Shown: positions 24,554-32,600 of the stretch, in pieces | Position numbering within the stretch: position 1 is the stretch's first letter | Layout of the letters: the number at the start of each line of letters is the position of its first letter | The notes under the pieces: model-generated | What the model was told of the DNA's origin: nothing | Database searches by the model: none | What the model saw: the letters and a program-made list of their open reading frames with translations, nothing else | Translations under genes and position numbers: made by a program | NCBI GenBank assembly: GCA_001689445.1 | Contig: LUJN01000008.1 | Location: 28,697-92,696, forward strand | From: Bacteroidales bacterium M3 | GTDB lineage: Bacteria; Bacteroidota; Bacteroidia; Bacteroidales; Muribaculaceae | Reading direction: 5' to 3' | Length of the DNA stretch: 64,000 bases

Positions 24554-25570
24554 ATGTCCACCCCCAAGATAAGCATTATAATCCCCGTCCATAATGTAGA
24601 GCCATATATCGACCGATGCGTGATGTCGGTGAGAAAGCAGACGCTTAAGGATATCGAGATTATACTCGTCGAGAACCTTTCCACCGACAACTCACTTGAA
24701 AAGTGCCGCCAACATGCAGCTGCCGATTCACGTGTAAAAGTATTGACTCTTGATGTGGCCGACCTCTCGTCGGCCCGTAATGCAGGCGTAAAAGTTGCAC
24801 AGGCACCTTTTGTTGGCTTTGCCGACTCTGACGACTGGGTAGAGGAGGATATGTACGAGACCTTGTTGGATGCAATAAAATCCAACAATGCTGATATGGC
24901 ATACTGCAATTATATGCTCGACTATGATGACGGCACGGTAAAATACCCCTTCAAGGACACAGGCAAAATATCGGTACTTGATACCCGGCAAGCCCAACGC
25001 GACATAATAATGGAACGTGCCACGAGCGCCTCGTGGGTACGTTTGTACCGTAAGGAGCTTTTCGACAAATTCCAGTTTCCCGAAGGGCGGTATTTTGAAG
25101 ATCATTGTTCCATATATCGGTGGACAGCGGATTGCCAACGGCTCGTGCATGTAGACCGTCCGCTCTATCATTATTTCATGCGCACTGACAGCATCTGCAG
25201 CAGCCTGTTGAACAACCCGCGTAAAGTCGTGGATTTTTTTGATGCCGAGTTTGACCGGTTGGAATACATTGAGGAAAACAATTTGTTCACCGACCCGAAT
25301 GAACTTTATGAGGCACGTTCCTACATCATCAAGCAGTCAATCACCCATCTGAAGACCTACACCTCGGCCATGCCCAGAGCCACACTGAAAGACCCGGAGC
25401 TAAAACGCATGAGGCAGTCTCTGCTTAAATGTCTCTGCTACACCCGCCAAGAAATTAAGCCGCGCACATATAACAAGCTGAGACGTATCGCCTACATATG
25501 GCCAATATACTATCTGCTCCATCGTAAGCCAAACGCAAAATCAAGCCGTCACGTGGCACAAAAGGCATGA
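24554..25570 (+). CDS. Family 2 glycosyltransferase
   Basis: 338 residues. KISIIIPVHNVEPYIDRCVMSVRKQT, VENLSTDNS (in place of the more common DDGSTDNS), and GFADSDDWVEEDMYE with the DSDDW metal site. The second half resembles capsule/LPS-type GT2 enzymes (WVRLYRKELFDKF, PEGRYFEDH). Second gene of the unit beginning at 23531. The first aspartate of the usual DDGS motif is replaced by Glu-Asn, which may affect uridine binding. Confidence 0.92.
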   Translation: MSTPKISIIIPVHNVEPYIDRCVMSVRKQTLKDIEIILVENLSTDNSLEKCRQHAAADSRVKVLTLDVADLSSARNAGVKVAQAPFVGFADSDDWVEEDMYETLLDAIKSNNADMAYCNYMLDYDDGTVKYPFKDTGKISVLDTRQAQRDIIMERATSASWVRLYRKELFDKFQFPEGRYFEDHCSIYRWTADCQRLVHVDRPLYHYFMRTDSICSSLLNNPRKVVDFFDAEFDRLEYIEENNLFTDPNELYEARSYIIKQSITHLKTYTSAMPRATLKDPELKRMRQSLLKCLCYTRQEIKPRTYNKLRRIAYIWPIYYLLHRKPNAKSSRHVAQKA

Positions 25571-25592
25571 TTGTAAAACTACAAAGAACGTT

Positions 25593-26741
25593 ATGCTGCT
25601 GAACAGGAGTTTGGGGGCGATGGCTTTCGGGACATTTGCCCTCGGGATTGCGGAGTTTTCGATGATGGGGATATTGACCGACGTGGCGCAGAGCATGTCG
25701 ATAAGTATCCCTACGGCGGGCAACCTCATTTCGGCTTATGCCGCCGGGGTGAGCGTCGGCGCGCCGGCATTGCTGCTCCTAAGACGGTATCCGCTGAAGC
25801 ATACTTTGCTGCTATTGGCGGCACTGATTTTCATCGGCAACTGCTTTGCCGCATTGTCGCCAAGCTACCACACGCTGCTGGCTGCACGTTTCATCTCGGG
25901 ACTTCCCCACGGGGCATTTTTCGGCACAGGGGCAATCGTGGCGACACGCCTTGTACCCGAGGGGCGCGGGGCCGAGGCCATCGCATTGATGGTCGGCGGC
26001 ATGACAGTCGCCAACGTAGTCGGCGTGCCGGGGGCGACATTTATCAGCAACGTCCTGTCGTGGCGCGTGGCGTTTGCCTTGGTGGCCCTGTGGGGCGCGA
26101 TAGCGTTCATCGGGATACGGTGTTGGGTGCCTGATGTGGCACCGCTGCCCGACCGAGGCTTCAAGGGGCAGTTTGCCTTCCTGAAGTCAGGCGCACCATG
26201 GCTCATATTCGCAGGGACATTTTTCGGGCAAGGGAGCGTATATTGCTGGTACAGCTACGTCGAGCCTATCATGACGCAGGTTACCGGATTCCCCACCGAC
26301 TCGATGACCGTGATAATGGTTATCGCGGGCTTCGGCATGGTCACGGGAGGTCTCGTAGGAGGACGGTTGGCCGACAAGTTCCATCCGGCGGTTGTCTCGG
26401 GGACACTCGCGGCGTCGATGCTGATCGTGCTGCCGCTCATCTACCTCTGTTCGGAGATGAAGGTGGTGTCGGTGGTGCTCATGTTCATAGCCACGGCATC
26501 GCTATTCGGCCTCGGAGGGCCGCTGCAATATCTCATAGTGAAATACTCCAAGGGGGGCGAGATGCTCGGCGGCGCGGGCATACAGATAGCCTTTAACGTC
26601 TCCAACGCCCTTGCCGCCGCGCTTGGCGGCATGGCTATACGGGCAGGATGGGGGCTGACATCGCCAGCGCTTGTCGGAATGCCCCTCGCATTGGCCGGTG
26701 CCCTCGCCCTGTGGCGGCTCCACCGCCGCTATGGGGCATAG
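25593..26741 (+). CDS. MFS transporter (AraJ/sugar-efflux type)
   Basis: 382 residues with about 12 membrane segments. The first segment LGAMAFGTFALGIAEFSMMGIL and RFISGLPHGAFFGTGA are typical of the AraJ/YdhP/NepI branch of drug:H+ antiporter-1 exporters; LADKFHP marks the loop 8-9 region. Likely exports a small sugar, nucleoside or drug. It follows the GT2 pair by 22 bp and shares their strand, though a functional link is unproven. The end abuts a palindromic element. Confidence 0.9.
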   Translation: MLLNRSLGAMAFGTFALGIAEFSMMGILTDVAQSMSISIPTAGNLISAYAAGVSVGAPALLLLRRYPLKHTLLLLAALIFIGNCFAALSPSYHTLLAARFISGLPHGAFFGTGAIVATRLVPEGRGAEAIALMVGGMTVANVVGVPGATFISNVLSWRVAFALVALWGAIAFIGIRCWVPDVAPLPDRGFKGQFAFLKSGAPWLIFAGTFFGQGSVYCWYSYVEPIMTQVTGFPTDSMTVIMVIAGFGMVTGGLVGGRLADKFHPAVVSGTLAASMLIVLPLIYLCSEMKVVSVVLMFIATASLFGLGGPLQYLIVKYSKGGEMLGGAGIQIAFNVSNALAAALGGMAIRAGWGLTSPALVGMPLALAGALALWRLHRRYGA

Positions 26742-26744
26742 CAA

Positions 26745-26827
26745 ATGTAGGGTCGCGACAGGTCGCGACCGCATGGGGAGGTATTGCCAATCCACCTATT
26801 CGCAGTCGCGACAGGTCGCGACCCTAC
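26745..26827. repeat. GTAGGG...CCCTAC palindromic element (GTCGCGAC cores)
   Basis: TGTAGGGTCGCGACAGGTCGC at the left and its inverse at the right, as in the 18446-18526 element. It is followed at 26852 by ATTATGCAACACTCTC, a degraded form of the GCAACACCCTC end motif. It follows the MFS stop directly, as a terminator would. Confidence 0.6.
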
Positions 26828-26913
26828 TGCTTTTCTTATAATCTTAGGAATTATGCAACACTCTCACAGCCATGAAAACCCGTGAATTATTTGGCGATAT
26901 GGGCGTCGTGTGC

Positions 26914-26921
26914 TAACTTTG
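26914..26921 (+). promoter_or_regulatory. Promoter of the hypothetical-cyclophilin-M16 unit (TAACTTTG)
   Basis: TAACTTTG, 45 bp before the ATG at 26967. The alternative start at 26910 would lie upstream of it, so it is rejected. Confidence 0.65.
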
Positions 26922-26966
26922 CAACGGCTGTCGGGAGCGACAGCCCCCAACCGAAAACCACTTGCA

Positions 26967-27341
26967 ATGAACGAAGACGATAAGAAGATACTATCCAAAG
27001 ACTCCGACGGGCTGCTGACCTACGAATATATCGCCAACCACATCAACGAGATTGACGACGACATGGATTTTCTCGTTGACAACATGATACAGGTCGACAC
27101 GACGGGTCAGTTTCTCGTGAGCGCGGCCCGCTACCTCTTTCTCATCGACGGTGAGAAATACCGCGAGCCTATAACGCGGCTCATCGCGGCTGCCATAGAG
27201 AAAGACCGCGAGCGTCGCTATATCGGCGACCTGCTCCCCGCCATATGGGGCGAGGACTATGCCGACCGGGCCGAGGAGCTGAAACTCACCGACAACAATT
27301 TCCGCCGCATCTACAAGCGCATGTTCCCCACCGGCATCTAA
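26967..27341 (+). CDS. Small conserved acidic protein of unknown function
   Basis: 124 residues, MNEDDKKILSKDSDGLLTYEYIANHINEIDDDMDFLVDNM at the start; strongly acidic and helical, cytoplasmic. It contains TGQFLVSAARYLFLIDGEKYREPITRLIAAAIEKDRERRYIGDLLPAIWGEDY, which looks like a folded helical domain. I do not recognise the family. It is 9 bp before the cyclophilin gene, so they are probably co-transcribed. Confidence 0.75.
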   Translation: MNEDDKKILSKDSDGLLTYEYIANHINEIDDDMDFLVDNMIQVDTTGQFLVSAARYLFLIDGEKYREPITRLIAAAIEKDRERRYIGDLLPAIWGEDYADRAEELKLTDNNFRRIYKRMFPTGI

Positions 27342-27350
27342 GGCTCTGTC

Positions 27351-28247
27351 ATGAAAGCGTATATCATGCTGATGGTGTCGATGCTCGTGGCATTGTCATC
27401 ATGCGCGGGCGAGACGTCGCGCAAGCCAGCAAGCGGCAATCCTATCACGAAAGAAAAGATTACAAAAATGGAAAATAAGGACACAGCCGACGTACTCGTC
27501 GACATAACCACGACAATGGGCGACATACGTGTGCGCCTATTTGGCGACACCCCGCGCCATCGCGACAACTTTGTAAAGCTCGTCAAGGAAGGAACCTACA
27601 ACGGCACTCTATTTCACCGCGTCATCAACGAGTTCATGATACAGGCGGGCGACCCCGACTCCAAGAATGCCCCCGCAGGGAAGATGCTCGGCTCGGGCGA
27701 CCTCGGGTATGAGATAGATGCCGAAATCGTGTACCCGCGCCATTTCCACAAGCGCGGAGCCATCGCGGCGGCACGCACGGGCGACCAGGTGAACCCCGAG
27801 AAACGGTCGAGCGGATGCCAGTTCTATATCGTCACAGGACGCAAGTTCAGCGAGGGACAGCTCGGACAGCTCGACCGGCAGATGCAGCACAAGCAGATGC
27901 AGGCTATATTTGACCGTCTCGCCAAGGAGCACCGCGACTCCATCATGACCCTGCGCCGCAACCGCGACCAGGCCGGACTGGCGGCATTGCAGGATGAGCT
28001 TGTGAAGCAGACCGAGGCCGAGGCGGCCAAAAATCCCGCACGCCTCACCGCCGAGCAGCGCCAAGCCTACACGACTGTCGGCGGCGCGCCCCACCTCGAC
28101 GGCGACTATACCGTCTACGGCGAGGTCGTGTCGGGAATGGATGTCGTGGACAAGATAGAGAAGGTGCAAACCGACTCCAACGACCGTCCCAAGGAGGACG
28201 TGAAAATCGTGTCGATGAAGATTGTCGACGGCGACACGGCAAAATAG
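27351..28247 (+). CDS. Cyclophilin-type peptidyl-prolyl isomerase (lipoprotein) with helical insertion
   Basis: Speeds proline isomerisation during protein folding in the envelope. 298 residues: lipoprotein signal ending LSSC, a short linker, and a cyclophilin domain starting at VDITTTMGDIRVRLF. The catalytic core NGTLFHRVINEFMIQAGDP is clear, as are CQFYIVTG and the final GDYTVYGEVVSGMDVVDKI. Between YIVTGRKF and GGAPHLDG there is a ~75-residue charged helical insertion (LDRQMQHKQMQAIFDRLAKE, KQTEAEAAKNP) not present in minimal cyclophilins. It may bind substrates or partners. Co-transcribed with its neighbours. Confidence 0.93.
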   Translation: MKAYIMLMVSMLVALSSCAGETSRKPASGNPITKEKITKMENKDTADVLVDITTTMGDIRVRLFGDTPRHRDNFVKLVKEGTYNGTLFHRVINEFMIQAGDPDSKNAPAGKMLGSGDLGYEIDAEIVYPRHFHKRGAIAAARTGDQVNPEKRSSGCQFYIVTGRKFSEGQLGQLDRQMQHKQMQAIFDRLAKEHRDSIMTLRRNRDQAGLAALQDELVKQTEAEAAKNPARLTAEQRQAYTTVGGAPHLDGDYTVYGEVVSGMDVVDKIEKVQTDSNDRPKEDVKIVSMKIVDGDTAK

Positions 28248-28254
28248 CCACACA

Positions 28255-29484
28255 ATGATTGAGACCACAAGATTCACGCTGTCCAACGGGTTGCGCGTGA
28301 TACACAACTATGACAGTGCCGCCGCTATGGTGGCACTTGACATCTTATACAACGTCGGAGGACGTGACGAGTCGCCCGAACTGACGGGCATGGCCCACCT
28401 GTTCGAGCACCTGATGTTTGGCGGCTCGGCCAACATCCCCGACTATGACGGGGCGATGGAGAACGCCGGCGGCACCAACAACGCATGGACCTCCAACGAC
28501 TTCACCAACTTCTACGACATCATGCCGGCCCACAACGTCGAGACGGCCTTCTGGCTTGAGAGCGACCGTATGCTCGGGCTGGCGTTCAGCGACAAGGCGC
28601 TTGAGGTGCAACGGCAGGTAGTGATGGAGGAGTTCAAGCAGGTGTGCCTCAACCAACCCTATGGCGACCTGTCCCACCACCTGCGGCAGATGGTCTATAC
28701 CGCCCATCCCTACCGCTACCCGGTCATCGGTAAGGAGCCGGCACATATCGAGAAAGTGACCCAGGATGACGTGCGGCAATTTTTTTACTCCCACTACGCG
28801 CCCAACAATGCCGTGCTCGCCGTGTCGGGGAACATCACGGTCGAGGAGACCCGCAGGCTCGCCGAGAAATGGTTTGGCCCGATACCCCGTCGAGAGGTGA
28901 TGCAACGCACCTATCTACCCGAGCCGCCACAACGCGAGGCGCGGCGCGTGGAGGTGACGGGCGACGTGCCGCAAACCCTCATCGTCAAGGCTTACCGTAT
29001 GCCCGGCTACAATGAGAGGGACTATGTGGCGTGCGACCTTATCACCGACCTGCTCGCCCTGGGTCGCTCGTCGCGGTTCTACCGGCGGTTGCTGATGGGG
29101 ACGGAGCTGTTCAGCGACGTGGACGCGGCGATTGACGGCAGCGAGGAGTCAGGCACGCTGATGCTGTCGGCCCACCTTCGTCCCGGCGTCAATGTCGCCG
29201 AGGCAGAGCTGACACTCGAACAGGAGGCCCGACGCCTTGCCGACGGCTCCCTGACGTCTCATGAACTCGAGGGGGTCATCAACCGCTTTGAGTCGCGCAC
29301 GCTCGTCAACTCAATGGGTTACCGCGCCCGTGCCGAGCAAATGGCCCTGGCCGAGATGCACTGTGAGGACATCAACGACATCCTCCCCCGCTACCGCGCC
29401 GTCACCACCGACGACATCGTGCGCGTCACCCGCGACATCATCATCCCCGAAAACTGCTCGACGCTCGTCTACCGCAGCGCATAG
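28255..29484 (+). CDS. M16-family zinc peptidase
   Basis: 409 residues. The inverted zinc motif HLFEH (HxxEH, about residues 44-48) lies in GMAHLFEHLMFGGSANIPDYDG, with the distal glutamate in the LEVQRQVVMEEFKQ region. The second, non-catalytic half follows. Members such as PqqL, processing peptidases and YmxG-type enzymes degrade or trim peptides. No signal peptide is visible, so it is probably cytoplasmic. ATG at 28255 is used; the ORF extends 11 codons upstream into the end of the cyclophilin gene, which is less likely. A palindromic element follows the stop. Confidence 0.93.
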   Translation: MIETTRFTLSNGLRVIHNYDSAAAMVALDILYNVGGRDESPELTGMAHLFEHLMFGGSANIPDYDGAMENAGGTNNAWTSNDFTNFYDIMPAHNVETAFWLESDRMLGLAFSDKALEVQRQVVMEEFKQVCLNQPYGDLSHHLRQMVYTAHPYRYPVIGKEPAHIEKVTQDDVRQFFYSHYAPNNAVLAVSGNITVEETRRLAEKWFGPIPRREVMQRTYLPEPPQREARRVEVTGDVPQTLIVKAYRMPGYNERDYVACDLITDLLALGRSSRFYRRLLMGTELFSDVDAAIDGSEESGTLMLSAHLRPGVNVAEAELTLEQEARRLADGSLTSHELEGVINRFESRTLVNSMGYRARAEQMALAEMHCEDINDILPRYRAVTTDDIVRVTRDIIIPENCSTLVYRSA

Positions 29485-29540
29485 ACCGACGTAAACCCGG
29501 TTACATTCAGTACTTGTAGAATATAAGGACCGGCTGCTCA

Positions 29541-29621
29541 ATGTAGGGACATGCCTCCGGCATGTGGACTGCAATTCAGGCGGTTGCATATTCCACATGC
29601 CAAAGGCATGTCCCTACAGGT
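29541..29621. repeat. GTAGGG...CCCTAC palindromic element (CATGCC/GGCATG cores)
   Basis: TGTAGGGACATGCCTCCGGCA at the left and its near inverse ending TGTCCCTACA at the right. Each arm carries a hairpin, CATGCC-TCC-GGCATG and CATGCC-AAA-GGCATG. Same plan as the elements at 3825, 18446 and 26745 but with a different core, so the ends and the architecture are conserved while the hairpin sequence changes. It separates the convergent M16 and GH81 genes. Confidence 0.6.
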
Positions 29622-29660
29622 TGAGCAAAACAATTACGCGGCGGGGAACAACGCGACGGG

Positions 29661-32600
29661 CTACTTGACGTAGAGCTTGGCGTTGCCGACGATGTAGAGG
29701 CCGGCGGGGAGATTGCGGGTGGCCTCGGAGGCCTCGACGTTGAGGCGCACGGGGCGTCCGTCAATGGTGTAGACGCTTACGCGGGTGTTCGGGTCGCATC
29801 CGATAATGTCCATCAATGTCGAGGTGTTTAGGGTGACATCACGGGGGGTATCGTTGCCGGTGTAAAGGAACGTGCCAAAGGGGTTGATGCGGCCATCAAC
29901 CGAGGGGACAAACCGTCGCGTCGCGCCATCAAACGTCATGGCATCCTCGACAGTCTCGCCACGGTATACGCCCTCGTGAAGACCGGACTTGATGACGTCG
30001 GGGACGGCCTTGAGTGTCACATCGGAGGACGTGACAGGCGCACCCGGCGTGGAAAGGAGCAGGAACGGAGTGTTGGCATTGACACGCTGACAGGGGGTAA
30101 AGGCGGCGTTGGTGTCGCTCAACGAGAAGAAGCAATAGGCAGTTGCCCCGCCGGTGGGGACGAAGTCAAACGGAAGAGTCAACGCCATGGCATCGGATGC
30201 GTCCGTAGGTATGAAACGGACATCGCCCGTAACTTTTACATCCATCGCCAAATGAAAATCATGGGAATCACGCATGGTGAAGGTCGTGGCAACGGCTTCC
30301 GTGCCGTTGACTACCGCCACGTTGCAGTCAGCATCGACATTGACAGGAGTGTATATGACGCAGTTGGGGTTGGCAACCGAGATTGATGCCGGGATATCTG
30401 TCACACCGAGCAGGTCATACCCTGTCACACCCTCATTGTCAAGCGACGAGAATATCGCGTCGTCCCATGCGCCCGAGAGGCGAAGGGTGCCTCGGTCGGA
30501 GGAGATAACCGAGAGCATACGGCGGTCGCCATAGACCTCAAGTTCGGAGAGTGTCGTGCCATACTGCGAACTGCGCTCGATGCCGGTGTAGCGCAGGTAA
30601 CGCATCTTCACGTCATTGACAGGTATCTCGTCGACTCCTATGCCATCACGCTCGCGAGTGGTGAGCGTCTCCCATTTGTTGCCGTCAACCGAATATTCAA
30701 TGAGAGCCTTGCGGGCATACGCCCCGGCATCGGTGGTGGTGATGACAATGCGGTTGATATTGTAGACACCTTCAAGGTCGACCATCAGCCATTGATTGTC
30801 CTCAAACTTGCTGCCCCACTTTGTCGCGGTATTGCCATCAACGGCATTGGCGCCCGACAGTCCGGCATTCTCGTTTGAGGAGGTTTCCACAGGGCGACCG
30901 AGGGCAAGATTGACGCCGACAAGCGAGCCTCCAGATACTGTCACATCACGGTTGACGGAAGCGGAATTGCCCGAGGCATCCGACACCGTGAGGACGCAAC
31001 GATAGGATGAACACTCGTCGGAGAGCGGCAGAGTGAGGGTGACGGGGATTCCGGTACGGGAAATAACCGAAGCGGTGAACTCAGGCGCGTCAACAGCCGA
31101 AACACCCGTAGCCACAAGCGAATAGGTCACATAGCCCGAATTGTCGGATGCCACAGCATTTACCGTAAGGGTTGAGCCCTCAACGCTGAAATCCGCGTTC
31201 CCAATCACGGGAGCCTCGTTGTCGTCACTGTCAAGGCGTGCCGAGGCATACACCTCGACCTCAAACAACGACATACCGTAGAGGCGTCCATAATCATTAA
31301 GTTCATCGGGAACCACACGCACATAACGGGCGGGAACGGCCTCTATCTCCAACCTCTGGCATAGGTTGGCGGCCTGTGACGGAGCGGTCGTGTTGGCTGC
31401 AGCCGTAGCCCAGTTGACACCGTCGGATGACACCTCGATATGGTAACGCTCGGCAAACGCGCCCTCCCAACGGAGGAAGAAGCGGTTGACAGCATACAAT
31501 CCGTCAAGCTCGACGGCAATCCATTGCGGCTGACCGGGAGCAGCCTGCCAGCGTGTCTCGGCGTTGCCGTCAAACACCGCTGAAGGATTGTCACCCGAAC
31601 CGGCGGTCGCGGGACGGCCGAGGGCAATATTCACCTCTGACAAAGCCGCCACCTCCACGGGGATGTCGACAGAGACATCGCCCGAAGTAAGACGCACGAT
31701 GTAACTGCCGTTACGGAGACCCTTTACATGGCTTTCAGCGATGTTGACCTCAACGCCATCGGACGGAATCCCATCCACAAGCACCTCGGCACGCAGAGAC
31801 TCCGACAACGGGTATTCTCCTCCAAACTGGTCGAGGCCCGATGCCGTGAACGTCGCCTTGTCCCCCTCCACAATTGTAAGTGAGGCCGGGGTTACATCAA
31901 GCGACGCGAGACGCACCACCTCGTTGACCATCACCGTGCGGGAGGCCGAGAATCCGGCAGGGGTCGTAGCCGTGACGGTCGCCTCGCCATACCCTGCGGG
32001 GGTGAACACGCCGTCGGATGTGATAGAGCCGGAAGAGACGCTCCACTCCACAGGGGTGGACACCTGTTCTCCCGCCAGATTGTAGGCGACAGCCGAAAAC
32101 GCGAGGGTCTTGTCCTCATCAACCGACGCTTCAGGTGAGATTATATCAATACCTATGGCGTCAGTTGCCGCAGCATCAGCGGGGACGCCATGTACATTAA
32201 GTTCGAGTATCGACGTGCCGTAGGCCGAGCCGCGTTTGAGGCTCTTGATGCGCAGATAACGTCCCGTGCCGTCAACGGCGGTAGTCTTCACTCCGGCGGA
32301 GGAGACGCCGGTCACTGAGGCGAGTGTCTGCCACGAAGCCTCGGCAGGTACATCGACAGTCTTGGTGCCGGCAAAGTAGTTGCCGGTGTATTTCTCCATA
32401 GCCACCCCGTCGGAAGCAAGCTGGATGAGGTATTCCGATGCATATGCCGCCTCCCAGTTTACAGCCACGCGGGTAAGGATGCAATCCTTGCCGAGGTCGA
32501 CATATATCCACTCGCCGTCGCGGTGGGCACTCCCCCAGCGGGTTGTAGCGTCACCGTCGTTGACGTTGGCGGTAAGCGTTCCGGCATTCTCCTCGCTGCT

